DNA of 64,000 nucleotides, taken from contig NC_133656.1 in assembly GCF_009905375.1 (NCBI RefSeq), positions 234,989,111-235,053,110 on the forward strand. Direction: 5' to 3'. A model generated the notes under the pieces. That model was not told the origin of the DNA, ran no database searches, and saw only the letters and a program-made list of their open reading frames with translations. The DNA comes from Apium graveolens. Its lineage: Eukaryota; Streptophyta; Magnoliopsida; Apiales; Apiaceae. Shown here piece by piece: positions 10,606 to 20,615 of this stretch (position 1 is the stretch's first letter; each line of letters opens with the position of its first letter). A program made the position numbers and the translations under genes.

Positions 10606-12669
10606 TTATGGTTTGTATCTAACAGACTGACTCTTAACTCCTGACTTTGAAGGTAAGGAGTTAATATTCTTATTCTTCCTGCAAAAAGAAGCCAGATGGT
10701 TAGAACTTCCACAGTTATGACATGTTTTCCTAGAAGCATCAGGAACAGGTTTATAATTATTGCTTTTATTCACACCTTCCTTTCCATTCCTATTTTTTCT
10801 AGGTGATTTTACCTTGTTTGCATTCTTGACATCTTTCAGCTTATGCTTAAGCTGCTTCTTTGTCATTAAGCCTATGTCCACTTCAGCTGTCTTTTCCTGT
10901 TTTAGTTTGTCAGAAGTTAATTTCTTTGTAACTTCTGATTTTTCATTTTCAGACTTTACAGTTACAAACTTAACAGGTTTTAACTTTGGCTTTTGCTTAT
11001 CAACAGACTTAATTTCTTCAGTTCCTTTATCTTTCTTATCTTCTCCATAACCTAAGCCCTCTTTCCAGTTTCCACTACTTAGCAAATTTTGAGTTGTTTT
11101 GCCAGAGTTAGTCCAAGTCCTGATAATCTCTCTTTCCTTTTCTAACTCGGTTTTTAGAGATTCATTTAATTTTAGCACTTCATTCCTAACATAAAAAGCA
11201 TCATCTCTATCCTTCTGAGTTTGATGGAACATGACTAACTCTTTTTCTAAGAAATCATTTCTTTTCTTAAATGCAAGATTTTCAGAAGTTAATCTTTCAC
11301 ATGTTAAAGTTTGATCTCTATAACTAACAAACATGGTTTTACGATATCTTCTCAACTCATTAATATCATCAGTATGAAAAGCATAGGTAGTCTGAGGTAC
11401 CTTTGTTTCAGCAGCTTCAGAACTGCTCTCAGCACTTTCTTTATCAGCATTTGCCATCAATGCATAGTTTTCCTCACTTTCAGAGTCTGAGGTGTCTGTC
11501 CAGCTTTTCTGCTTTATGACAAGAGCCTTGCCTTTGTCACCCTTTACCTTCTTGCAGTCAGGAGATATGTGACCTTTCTCACCACATTTATAGCATTTAA
11601 CATTGGTGTAATCTCCTCTGTCAGACTTTCCTCCTCTGCCTTCAGATCTTCTGAAATTCTTCTTATCAGAACTTATGCCTTTCCTGGAAAACTTCTTTCC
11701 CTTCCTGAACTTCCTGTATGCAATCTTTGTGATTCTTTTCATCATAAGAGCACACAGCTTCATCATCTTCTCATCAGCATCAGTCTCAGGCAAGCTTTCA
11801 GAATCTGAGTCATCATCACTCTCAGAACTTGATGACTCAGTATCAGACTTTATGAAAAGAGCTTTACCCTTATATTTCTTTGAGGAAGCTGCTTTGGGGA
11901 ATTCTTCTTCAGCCTTAAGAGCAACTGTCCTTGACTTTCCTCTTTTCCTCTTGCTTCTTTGTTCCATCTCCAGCTCATGAGTCTTGAGCATTCCATAGAT
12001 TTCATCAAGAGTTGTTTCATCAAGATTGTAGTTGTCTCTTATTGTCGTTGCCTTCAAATCCCAACATTCAGGAAGAGCTAACAGGAACTTAAGGTTTGAA
12101 TCTTCAAGATAATACTCTTTATCAACCAATGACAAATCATTCAAAAGTTTGACAAATCTATCATATAAATCATTCAATGACTCATTAGTCTTTGAGTCAA
12201 AGTGTTCATACTCTTGAGTGAGTATTGTCTTCCTGTTCTTCTTAATTGTGTCAGTTCCCTGACACCTTGTTTCCAGAGCATCCCATATTTCCTTAGCAGT
12301 CTTGCAGTTGATTACCCTGTTTGACATTACATTATCAATGGCACTATGCAGTAAGTGTCGTACCTTAGCATCCTTAGCAATTGATGCTATGTCTTCAGCA
12401 GTATAATCACTCTTCTCTTTTGGTATGGTCTTTGCTGCTTCACCTGTAACTGCAACAGCGAGCTTGGTTGGTTTGTGAGGGCCTTCCTTGATTCTATCAA
12501 GGTATTCTGGATCTGTTGCTTCCAGGAACATGGTCATCCTTACCTTCCATATGGGATATTCAGATGGTCTCAGTATGGGAACTCTGATGGTCTCATACCG
12601 ACTCTGAATTTGTGTCTTTGGTGATTCCTCAGTTTTGGTAGGCTTAGTTGGAGTTTCTGTGTCCGACAT
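10606..12669 (-). CDS. Sirevirus Gag, 687 residues, C-terminally truncated
   Basis: Gag forms the virus-like particle and packages element RNA in the cytoplasm. The N-terminal half is a copia-type capsid domain (PSEYPIWKVRMTMFLEA near residue 36, then EIWDALETRCQGT and YDRFVKLLNDL). It is followed by a Lys/Arg- and Ser/Asp-rich stretch, a zinc knuckle CYKCGEKGHISPDC, a helical region around residues 450-530, and a second knuckle CHNCGSSNHLASFC near the end. The start ATG follows the primer-binding site by about 50 nt, as expected. The frame ends at a TAA that precedes a third knuckle still in phase, so it is slightly truncated. Confidence 0.85.
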   Translation of the reverse strand: MSDTETPTKPTKTEESPKTQIQSRYETIRVPILRPSEYPIWKVRMTMFLEATDPEYLDRIKEGPHKPTKLAVAVTGEAAKTIPKEKSDYTAEDIASIAKDAKVRHLLHSAIDNVMSNRVINCKTAKEIWDALETRCQGTDTIKKNRKTILTQEYEHFDSKTNESLNDLYDRFVKLLNDLSLVDKEYYLEDSNLKFLLALPECWDLKATTIRDNYNLDETTLDEIYGMLKTHELEMEQRSKRKRGKSRTVALKAEEEFPKAASSKKYKGKALFIKSDTESSSSESDDDSDSESLPETDADEKMMKLCALMMKRITKIAYRKFRKGKKFSRKGISSDKKNFRRSEGRGGKSDRGDYTNVKCYKCGEKGHISPDCKKVKGDKGKALVIKQKSWTDTSDSESEENYALMANADKESAESSSEAAETKVPQTTYAFHTDDINELRRYRKTMFVSYRDQTLTCERLTSENLAFKKRNDFLEKELVMFHQTQKDRDDAFYVRNEVLKLNESLKTELEKEREIIRTWTNSGKTTQNLLSSGNWKEGLGYGEDKKDKGTEEIKSVDKQKPKLKPVKFVTVKSENEKSEVTKKLTSDKLKQEKTAEVDIGLMTKKQLKHKLKDVKNANKVKSPRKNRNGKEGVNKSNNYKPVPDASRKTCHNCGSSNHLASFCRKNKNINSLPSKSGVKSQSVRYKP

Positions 12670-12710
12670 GATTGTGTTTGGATCTTTAACTGTATGTATG
12701 TTAACAGATA

Positions 12711-12725
12711 TGCTCTGATAGCAAT
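12711..12725 (-). other. Sirevirus primer-binding site (initiator tRNA-Met type)
   Basis: Directly inside the 5' LTR the minus strand reads TTGCTATCAGAGCA. This is one base different from TGGTATCAGAGC, the complement of the 3' end of plant initiator tRNA-Met used by most copia elements. Confidence 0.8.
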
Positions 12726-13340
12726 TGTTAGGTCACACACACACTGTAGAGGGGGTGAATACAGTGTATAGTACACTCAAATCGAACTTTAAGAACTTAA
12801 GTAACAGAAAACAAATTTTATTGAAACAATAAACTCTGTTACAGTATGGAACTGTTACCTCTCAGTGATGAACAAATATCACGAGAGCTGCTAGGGTTAC
12901 AATGAATAATCTTCTCTAATAATGATAACACTTTTAGTGTAAACCCTATGTCTGTGTTTATATACTACACAGTTACAAGATAATCGCTAATTGATATGGA
13001 ATATAAGTCTGCTTCCTAAAATATATCAATCAGATATCTTTTCTTCCAAGTATTCCATTCTTTACAGAATTCCTTCTTCATGCATATCTCTTCTTATGTT
13101 TATCTTGATCTTATTTCCTTTAATCAGCTACTGTCCTTATCTGATTGTCCTTCAGCACTTAAGTTCTGATATTTATCTTCTGATGATTATCTCCTGATAA
13201 CATAAGTACTGATATCCTTAAGTCCTGACTTCCAGTATAAATACTGATCAACAGTTAAGTACTGATTTATCCTGTTCAAGTAAGATCTGAAAGCTAAACA
13301 TAAAACATATTAGCCATGACATTATCAAATATATCTAACA
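12726..13340 (-). repeat. Sirevirus 5' LTR
   Basis: 615 bp, paired with 103-719. It carries a TATA-like GTATATAAAC (minus strand, near 12957-12966) as the presumed promoter for the genomic RNA. Confidence 0.95.
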
Positions 13341-13373
13341 TACTCGTAGCGGTTCGCCTGTTAAGGGTCGTGT

Positions 13374-13946
13374 TTAAACTGGAGGATTTGTCAAAAACAT
13401 CTTTAACACCGTGAATTTTTTTTCACAATCTTCGTTCCATTCAAACTGTGATGATCTGGAAGCTTTTTTCATTGCAGAGAAAAATGGGAGGCACCTCTTT
13501 GAAGATTGAGGAATGAACCTTCGAAGAGCGGCTATACACCCTGTGAGCTTTTGTAAATCTTTAATGGATCTTGGTTTGCTCATTTCTAGAATAGCTTTTG
13601 TCTGAGCTGGATCGGCCTCGATGCCTTTCTGGGTAACCAGGAACCCCAAAAATTTACCTACAGTAAGGCCGAATGAACACTTTGCAGGGTTCAGTCGCAT
13701 GTTATTTGCCCTTGCGTTGGTGAACGTTTCTCGAAGGTCTGTCACATGGTCGAAGGCAACTTTTGACTTTGTGATCATGTCATCGACGTATATTAGCATG
13801 TTTCTTCCTATCTGCGAGGAGAATATTTTATCCATCGTCTGCTGAAAAGTAGCGCCCGCATTGATTAATCCGAAGGACATTACTTTGTAACCAAAGACCC
13901 CCTTGTGAGTGATGAAAGCAGTTTGTTTCCAGTCATGGGAATCCAT
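13374..13946 (-). pseudogene. Gypsy reverse transcriptase, second part
   Basis: Carries the RT catalytic core: FGLINAGATFQ, then LIYVDDMITKSK, then the connection region (LTGCIAALRRFIPQSSKR, FEWNEDCEKKF) leading to RNase H. It is separated from the first RT part by one stop codon near 13959 that replaces a conserved tyrosine position. It ends at another in-frame TAA just before the Sirevirus. Confidence 0.85.
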
Positions 13947-13958
13947 TTTAATTTGATT

Positions 13959-15140
13959 TTACCCCAAAAAGGCGTCCATAAAGGACAGGAGTTCATTTCC
14001 CGCTGTGGCGTCGATGAGTTGGTCGATATTGGGCAAAAGGTAAAAATCTTTGGGGCACGCCCTACTCACATCTGAATAATCAATGCACATTCTCCACTTT
14101 CCATTGCTTTTCTTAACCAGAACCACATTCGATATCCATGTGGGGAATTGCACAGGCTCGATGAAGCCGGCGTCGAGGAGTCTGTCGACCTCTTGGTCGA
14201 TGGCTGCTCTTTTCCCGACCGAGAATATGCGTTGTTTCTGTCGCACAGGCCTGGTGTCCCTACTGATGTGCAGCGAATGTCGAGCAATGGCCTCTGGGAT
14301 GCCGGGCATGTCCCTCGGGACCCAAGTAAAAATATCGGAGAATTCCCGGATGAGGTTCGTGATTTCTTTTTTGAGATCTGATGAGAGATTTTTGCCAATT
14401 CTTGTTGTTTTATCGGGGTTTCCTTCAAATACTTCTATATCTTCTGTTTCCTCGAGAGGGGAGCATGAATTGTTTGTGGATGTGTCGATCAATTCTCTTA
14501 GGTCGATGTCAAGTACTTGATTGACTTCTAACTCTTCATCTGTCTTTTTTCTTGGAGAAACATTGGTTAGGTAACACTGCCTAGCCGTTGCTTGATCACC
14601 AATCATTTCTCCTACACCAAAGTCTGTGGGGAACTTCATTTTCAAATGGGAGATGGAAGTAATGGCCTGAAGGGCGGTGATCGTTGTTCGTCCCAATATG
14701 GCGTTGAAACTCGAAGATGAACTGATCACATGGAACTTGACCATCTTCCAAATCTGACATGGGGGAGAACCAAAAAGCACCGGCATGTCGACTGTCCCCA
14801 CTACATGTACCTCGTTCCCAGTAAAACCATACAGAGGGGTTCGGGCATTCTCCAGGCGTCGATCTCCGAGGTCCATTCGGGAGAAGGCATGATGGTATAG
14901 GACGTCGACGGAGCTGCCATTGTCGACCAGCATTTTTTTACTGTGTTGTTTCCCACCCGGGTTGTGATGACAAGGGCGTCCCGGATGGCCTTCGATGAGA
15001 CCAGGGCGATAGTCATCATCTGAGAAGGAGATGACTGGGGACGGATTTGTCCGGGTGCGTTTGGATGTCGGTGGGTTGACATTAAAAACCTCGCGAGCAT
15101 AGCTTTTTCGGGAGTTATGAGAGAGTCCCCCGGCTGCCAT
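13959..15140 (-). pseudogene. Gypsy protease and start of reverse transcriptase
   Basis: The retroviral-type aspartic protease motif LVDNGSSVDVLYHHAF lies near residue 70. The reverse transcriptase begins around residue 290 (VQFPTWISNVVLVKKSNGKW, then MCIDYSDVSRACPKD). Just before the protease motif, about 15 residues are out of register. The expected frame is found in the overlapping alternative frame (DALVITTRVGNN), so two compensating indels bracket about 14950-15010. The upstream link to gag is a single TGA. Confidence 0.8.
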
Positions 15141-15179
15141 GCCACCAAAAATAACGTCAATTACCCGATCTTCTTCAAC

Positions 15180-16493
15180 TCACCTATGGCGTCGAGGAGA
15201 ATCTTCCCGCTGTACATAATGCACTAGCTGTCCTCGGTGAATTTTGCCCTCGATGAGGTTGCTTAGTTGAAAGCATTGTTCAGTTGTGTGGCATGTATCC
15301 TCATGGTAATCGCAGTATCTAGAGCTTGGAGGACGACCCGGCTTCATGGGTCTTGGAGGATGATAGTCCGGCTCTGTCTTTAGGATCGCTAAGATGGTCG
15401 TTTTCTCAATGTTAAGCTTAGTAAACTCTTTTTCTGGACAACTGTGGGGTCGCCAGTCTCTTTCTTTTCTGTCCCTTGGTTGATGTTCGATGATATGACT
15501 AGGCGGTGAATGGCGATGTTCCTGACGTCTGTCACGCGCGGGAGATCGCGGACTGTAGCTGCGTCGTCGTTCATACCTGGAGGAGCGTTTGGGGGACTGT
15601 ATGCAGCTTACTGCCTCTTGGAGCATCATGCGATGTTCTATAATTTGGAATACTGCTTGTAAGGTTTTGGGTCTTTTCTCAAAGATCTCCTCTAAAAGCA
15701 AACCATGGCGAGATTTATCAATGCCTGCTGTCAGAAAATTGAATGCCATTTGTTCGATTAAATCCGGAATCTCTGCTATTTCTTCTCTGAATCGTTTTAG
15801 AAAACTTCGGAGACTTTCTCCTGAGCGTTGGTGCATTGTCATAAGGGAGGCTGTGACCTTTATTCTTTTGTAGTTACTGGAAAAACGAGCTTGAAACTTG
15901 CTTTTTAGGGCCGCCCATGAGTCGATTGACCGGGGGGGCAAGTTACTATACCATCGGAGAGCCGTGCCTTGAAGGCAAGTGGAGAAGAATTGACACCTAG
16001 CGATCTCCGAGTGGCCGAAGAAAGCCATGCGACCATCGAATTGTTGGAGCTCTCGACGGAGACGGTGAATTTCGCGTTTTCGCTCTAGTTTAGCCTGCAA
16101 TCTCCGAGCTTCGTGTTCTAGAAACTCGAGTTCTTCATCTGAATCAAGCGAGTCTTCTGGATTTTCTTGGTTTTGGGCTTTTAGCCTTTCTTTCTTTTCC
16201 AAATGCAGTCGAATGTCGCTCGAGAGGACTTTCTTTCCTTTAGATGTTTGAACCCTAAAATGCTGATCTGACATAGTTTTTCTTTTTCTGTCCTTTTGGA
16301 GTGAGTCCTTCAAGCCCAGAAATTGATCTTCTGGAGGAGCCTCAGGTGGAGGGAACAAACATTTCGGCTTCAATGCCGGTTGTTTAGGAAGCTCGCGATC
16401 GCCGTGGGTCGAGGGGTCGGCGGCAACTTCTGCCGTCAACTCCTTTACCTGAGTCGGTCCGGCGGTTCCCGGATCAAGCTCTTCTACAATCAT
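15180..16493 (-). CDS. Gypsy Gag, 437 residues
   Basis: The capsid-like retrotransposon gag domain spans roughly residues 150-290 (CQFFSTCLQGTALRWYSNLP, then FRARFSS-type and LRSFLKRFREEI motifs). It is preceded by a Glu/Lys/Arg helical region and followed by an Arg/Ser/Pro-rich basic tail. A zinc-knuckle-like cluster CDYHEDTCHTTEQC closes it. The start ATG at 16493 lies about 28 nt from the primer-binding site. The junction LQQFDGRMAFFGH looks abrupt and may hide an in-frame deletion in the front of the capsid domain. Confidence 0.75.
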   Translation of the reverse strand: MIVEELDPGTAGPTQVKELTAEVAADPSTHGDRELPKQPALKPKCLFPPPEAPPEDQFLGLKDSLQKDRKRKTMSDQHFRVQTSKGKKVLSSDIRLHLEKKERLKAQNQENPEDSLDSDEELEFLEHEARRLQAKLERKREIHRLRRELQQFDGRMAFFGHSEIARCQFFSTCLQGTALRWYSNLPPRSIDSWAALKSKFQARFSSNYKRIKVTASLMTMHQRSGESLRSFLKRFREEIAEIPDLIEQMAFNFLTAGIDKSRHGLLLEEIFEKRPKTLQAVFQIIEHRMMLQEAVSCIQSPKRSSRYERRRSYSPRSPARDRRQEHRHSPPSHIIEHQPRDRKERDWRPHSCPEKEFTKLNIEKTTILAILKTEPDYHPPRPMKPGRPPSSRYCDYHEDTCHTTEQCFQLSNLIEGKIHRGQLVHYVQREDSPRRHR

Positions 16494-16520
16494 CTTCTGG
16501 TTGGATCTTGTTAAAGCAAA

Positions 16521-16538
16521 GCTCCTTCTAGCGCCAAA
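16521..16538 (-). other. Gypsy primer-binding site
   Basis: Minus-strand TTTGGCGCTAGAAGGAGC follows the presumed LTR end (GCACATCA). A nearly identical site is present at 27541-27555 inside another Tat-like LTR. The tRNA used is not clear to me. Confidence 0.55.
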
Positions 16539-16760
16539 TGATGTGCCAATAATATCACTATTATTATTAGACTATAATTTTAGGAGATGATCTTCTTTGC
16601 TTAATGAGCCAACCCCCATAAATGGGATTGTTGTCTTTTATTTATATTAAGTCCCAAATGGGATTTTTCCTTACAAAGTGGGCCTTCTTGGGCTTTACAT
16701 AATGTATTACAACAATTCTAACTATAATTCCTTTGGGCCCTCTTGTCCTGGTCCAACACG
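16539..16760 (-). repeat. Presumed 5' LTR of the gypsy element
   Basis: Bounded on the plus strand by TGATGTGCC next to the primer-binding site and about TGGTCCAACA at 16750-16758. The inner edge is well supported by the primer-binding site; the outer edge is a guess because the partner LTR is outside the window. An edge at 16780 is also possible. Confidence 0.45.
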
Positions 16761-16873
16761 TATATATCGGGTGATGCTCAATTTTTAACTCCTACTCAGA
16801 GTAAATTAATCAAAACTATAGCTACTTATTTTTACCATCTCTTCTGTCGTGATATATAATCAAGCCTTTTTTA

Positions 16874-17042
16874 AGTCTTTTTCGTGGTAAACTTTGTGCT
16901 TTTGGAAAATGGTTGATGAGGTTGAAGTCAATGTTTTGACTCAGCACAACTGATTCGATTTAAAATATTAAGAATCATTCTCTTAGAAAATATGTACACC
17001 GCAATCCTAACATTGTATTCGATTGGTCCAGTACTAAACTAA
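16874..17042 (+). repeat. 169-bp direct repeat, left copy, flanking a LINE fragment
   Basis: Matches 18650-18818 over its full 169 bp with no length change and roughly a dozen substitutions. It begins AGTCTTTTTCGTGG and ends CTAAACTAA. It lacks TG/CA ends and has no primer-binding site next to it, so it does not look like an LTR. Confidence 0.85.
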
Positions 17043-18649
17043 GGTTTGGGGCTTCCTTGAAAAGTTCAGTTCTTTAAAGAGTTGATTCAACAAAGTCTAC
17101 TTTTATTTTCTTGTGTGAAATTATAAGTCGAAAGGAAAAAATGGAATGGATTCGTAATATTCTGGAATATGAGGGTATGATAGTTGTTGAACCGGAAGGA
17201 ATAAGTGGAGGTCTAGCTTTGATGTGGAGAGAAGAAAACCAAGCGAGCCTATTGAGCATGTCAAAACATCACATAGATGTGGAGACAAGGGTGAGTAATA
17301 TGAGGCCTTGGGGGTTAACGGGTTTATACGGGGAACCCAATAGAAATAATAGAAAGAAAACGTGGGATCTTCTTCGCCACTTGGCAAGGGATTCTAATTT
17401 ACCATGGTGATTTAAATAATATTCCATCGCATAACAGAGGAGGAGCAAACTACCCAGACTGGCTAATTAATGGCTTTACGGAAGCCATCTTAGATACTGG
17501 CTTAATTGACATGTTCATCGAAGGATACCAGTTCACTTGAGAAAAAGGAAGGAATACAGAAAATTGGATGGAATCGAGATTGGATAGAGCTTTGGTAAAT
17601 GATAACTGGTTGAACCTATTTCCTGTTGCAAAGTTGTACAATATAGAAGGAAGTCATTCGGATCATAACCCCATCCATCTAGAGCTGAAAGAAAAAATTA
17701 CAGCGCAAGGAAACATGCGCTTTCGGTTTGAGAACGCGTGGTTAATGGAACCTCTGTGTTACCAGGTGGTTAAGAGTAGTTGGGAAAGCACTGACAACGA
17801 TAATATTCTTGATAAAATAAAATTGTGTTGTGAAAACTTACAGGAGTGGGGAAAAGGAATCACAGGAAATTTTAACAAGCGAATAAAGGATTGCAAACTG
17901 GAGATTAAAAGACTAAGGAGTAGCCGAGATGCAGCAGCAATGGAGCAGTACAAGGATGCAAAAAAGAAATTGTTTATGGTTCTGGAGCAAAAAAAGGTTT
18001 ATTGGAGACAACGCTCGAAGCAGTTATGGCTCAAGTCGGGAGATAGAAATACGAAATATTTGCATACCACTGCCAGTGCTAGACGAAGAACAAACCAAAT
18101 CTTGAAGCTGAAGAATATGGATGACAAATGGATTGAGTGGGGAGATGGCCTAACAGAGTTGATAACTTATTACTATGATGAGTTATTCAAAAGCTCACAA
18201 GGAGGTGGACAAATGGTTATTGACTGTATCGAACCAAAGGTGACCCCGAATCAAAACAAAGATTTACTGCGCCACATAGAAGAAGGCAAAGTTAAGTTGG
18301 CAGTTTTTCAGATGAACCCAGATAAAGCACCGGGACCGGATGGGATGACGCCTGCTTTTTTTCAAAAGCACTGGGCCGTAGTTAGCAAAGACGTAGTAAG
18401 CCTAGTTCGAGCTTTCTTCCAACAAGGGACGATCACACCTAGGCTGAACGATACTAATATTGTACTCATTCCGAAGAAGAAGAATTTGTCAACAGTGGGG
18501 GATTTGAGACCAATTTCTCTGTGTAATGTGCTAATAAAGATAGTAACGAAAGTCATGGAAAATCGTATCAAGGGTTTGTTAGATAAGGTTGTATCAGATG
18601 AGCAAAGTGCTTTCATACCAGAAAGATTAATTTCAGATAAGCATTTCCC
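17043..18649 (+). pseudogene. L1-type LINE ORF2 fragment (endonuclease and start of reverse transcriptase)
   Basis: On the plus strand it starts inside the endonuclease domain (ISRKEKMEWI, WGLTGLYGEP). It has a break near 17406, then the end of the endonuclease (ESRLDRALVN, SHSDHNPI), a linker, and the beginning of RT (NPDKAPGPDGMTPAFFQ, LIPKKK, DLRPISLCNV, DEQSAFIPERLISD). It stops abruptly before the catalytic part of RT. Both ends are missing and there is no poly(A). This is unlike normal LINE insertions, which lose only their 5' end. Confidence 0.85.
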
Positions 18650-18818
18650 AGTCTTTTTCGTGGTAAACCCTGTGCTTTTTGAAAATGGTTGATGAGGTTG
18701 AAGTCAATGTTTTGACTCAGCACAGCTGATTCGATTTAAAATGTTAAGACTCATTCTCTTAGAAAATATGTACACCACAATCCTAACATTGTATTCGACC
18801 GGTCTAGTTCTAAACTAA
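18650..18818 (+). repeat. 169-bp direct repeat, right copy
   Basis: Partner of 16874-17042. Its first base follows directly on the truncated LINE frame. Confidence 0.85.
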
Positions 18819-18991
18819 ATCTTAAAATAAATGATTATACCTTAGAAAATTAATTAATAATGGACTTATAAATGATAAAGTGATTAATATTTATAAGTTA
18901 TATTAGTATTTGGATAATTTTACTTACAAGTCAGAATTTTTTTACCTAAATAAAGTAAAAAAATAATTTATAAATATATTTATCTTAGAGG

Positions 18992-19225
18992 GGTATATTC
19001 AATCAAGATTTTAAAGGATTTTTTTGTATTCTTGAAATCAAAAGGTATTCAATTTGGATTTTTAAAAATCCTTTAAAATCTAATGGTATTCAATAGAGAT
19101 TATAAAAAGTCTTTTAGAATCTGATTGTATTCAATTTAGATTTTAAAAAGTCTACTGAAATTTGGCGGTGTTCGATTTGGATTTTTAAAAATCCTTCAAA
19201 ATCTGATGGTATTGGATTTTTTTTT
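18992..19225 (+). repeat. 41-bp degenerate tandem array
   Basis: Units beginning GGTATTCAAT or close variants start at 19044, 19085, 19126, 19167 and 19208, exactly 41 bp apart. A longer first unit starts at 18992. Each unit holds a weak internal palindrome of the type GATTTTTAAAAATC. Confidence 0.8.
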
Positions 19226-20265
19226 ATTTGAAAAAGTGGTGTATTTTGATGAATTTGCTAGTTCATTTTTAATATATTGAAATCACTTTAAAATACATGA
19301 GATTTTGAAATATTTCTCGAAAATTTCAAAAAATCAGCAAGATTCTGCAAGATTTTTTTATCAACTACGTCAAAATCCACGAACAAGTAAAATCATTGAA
19401 AATCTTTTAAAATCCATGTATTATTATCTTAATTCGATAATTTTAAATTATAAAAACTTTTAAAACCAAAGTTAATAAAAAGGAAAACAAATTAAAATAG
19501 GTTGGAAAAATTACTACGTCGTTACTAACATTTAACTTATCAAGCTTATAAGTTGTAAATTCGACTTATAAGTTAAATCGATAAACATATGTTAAAAAAT
19601 TATACGGGCTTATAAGTCATAAGTCCACTTATAAATCAGAGACAAACAAACCCATTGTTAGTGTATTTTTGGTTCAAGTTTGATTATAACATCCACAACC
19701 AAAAAAAATAAGAGTATTTTGGAATTTTTAGCTTTATATACAAATCAGTTTGCCAAGTTGTTAACTTTTCTCGACATATATGATGAATTATCGGGTCCGA
19801 TATATATTCTATTGCGGACTCAAATTATCATAAATTGTATTAGAACTCCATCGACTCAATAAGAGTGGGTGATATAAATTTTTTTTACTAAATTGTTAGG
19901 TCCGATATAATATTGTATGTTATATACTATACACATTTAAAAATTTGAAATAAAAATTTAAAACATCTTATCTTTCTTCCAAATGATTAACAAAAATGAA
20001 CTACTAATCCAATAAAGATTACAAATTTGCTTGAAATACATTCATAAATCAAAGTACTCCATAAATTTATTAATTATTTAAATTATATTTACTCATAATT
20101 GGAACTGAAATAGATACGTGGTATTTCAATATTAGAAAATTTTAATAAATTAAATATAGTATGAGAACATCTTCTTAAAAAAGAGTTTAAAATTTTAATA
20201 TTACCTTTTTTGATAAATATGTCTTATGACCTTACAAATGAGTTTCTGTTTTCATAAATTATCGG
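19226..20265. other. AT-rich intergenic DNA
   Basis: No credible gene. Long A/T runs and short decayed repeats of the kind ACTTATAAGTC (19540-19640). Confidence 0.6.
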
Positions 20266-20340
20266 GGTGAGCAAGAATCGAACCCCGAAACTGAGACGAT
20301 AGAGGATAAATTCTTAATCACTTTAGTTATCCAAGAGTGC
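20266..20340 (-). mobile_element. tRNA-derived SINE head or tRNA pseudogene
   Basis: The minus strand holds a pol III B box (GGGTTCGATTC, complement of 20275-20284) and an A-box-like TGGATAACTAAAGTGA (complement of 20318-20333) at tRNA-like spacing. The flanking GAGCA.../...TGCTC pairs like an acceptor stem. The arms are too degenerate for a functional tRNA. A SINE body would extend toward lower coordinates, but I cannot see its end. Confidence 0.45.
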
Positions 20341-20580
20341 TCAAATATTATTATTACTTAACTGAGTTTAAAATATTAACAAAATTTTACTACAAATATC
20401 ATCTACCACATAAAACCAAATAAAGAAAGGGTTAATTTAAATAAGTCTTCAAACTAAGAAATGCTAAAAATTAACCCCAAAACACGTGCCAAGCACCCTC
20501 CCTCCCCATAAAAAAATCTAATCGCCCAATCTTTTCCCTCTCTAAAAGGTAAAAAAATAAAAACACACCCCCATTTTCCA

Positions 20581-20604
20581 TCTCTCTCCTCTCTCTCTCT
20601 CTAA
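20581..20604 (+). repeat. CT-rich leader of the ATL gene
   Basis: A pyrimidine tract (TCTCTCC and CT repeats) immediately before the ATG at 20616. This is a common feature of plant 5' leaders near the transcription start. Confidence 0.5.
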
Positions 20605-20615
20605 AAAACACGCCC

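Larger units (their letters stand above)
103..13340 (-). mobile_element. Full-length Ty1/copia retrotransposon, Sirevirus lineage
   Basis: A complete 13.2 kb element read on the minus strand. Both LTRs begin TGTTAG and end CTAACA. They are flanked by the identical 5-bp duplication TACTC at 98-102 and 13341-13345. A primer-binding site and a polypurine tract sit directly inside the LTRs. The order on the minus strand is gag, protease, integrase, reverse transcriptase, RNase H, a small ORF, a large envelope-like ORF, then the polypurine tract. Integrase before reverse transcriptase is the copia order; great length, multiple zinc knuckles in gag and an extra ORF after pol are known Sirevirus traits. 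Stops in gag-pol, a gap in RT and two breaks in the envelope-like ORF suggest this copy cannot encode all its own proteins. By eye the LTRs differ by about eight substitutions, so the insertion is recent. Confidence 0.95.
13341..16760 (-). mobile_element. Degraded Ty3/gypsy element, Tat-like, 5' part
   Basis: On the minus strand: a presumed 5' LTR (16539 to about 16760), a primer-binding site, gag, protease and reverse transcriptase, interrupted in RNase H by the Sirevirus. The order protease-RT-RNase H and the motifs DNGSSVDVLY and YVDDM place it in the plant gypsy group, and the gag resembles the Tat side. Several in-frame stops and a local frameshift show it is old and inactive. Its 3' half lies outside the window. 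Confidence 0.85.

Noticed and set aside
16874..18818. LTR pair of a LINE-carrying retrotransposon
   Set aside because: The repeats lack TG/CA ends, a primer-binding site, a polypurine tract and a target duplication.
20266..20340. Functional tRNA gene
   Set aside because: A and B boxes are recognisable but the arms do not pair well, and no anticodon stem can be drawn.
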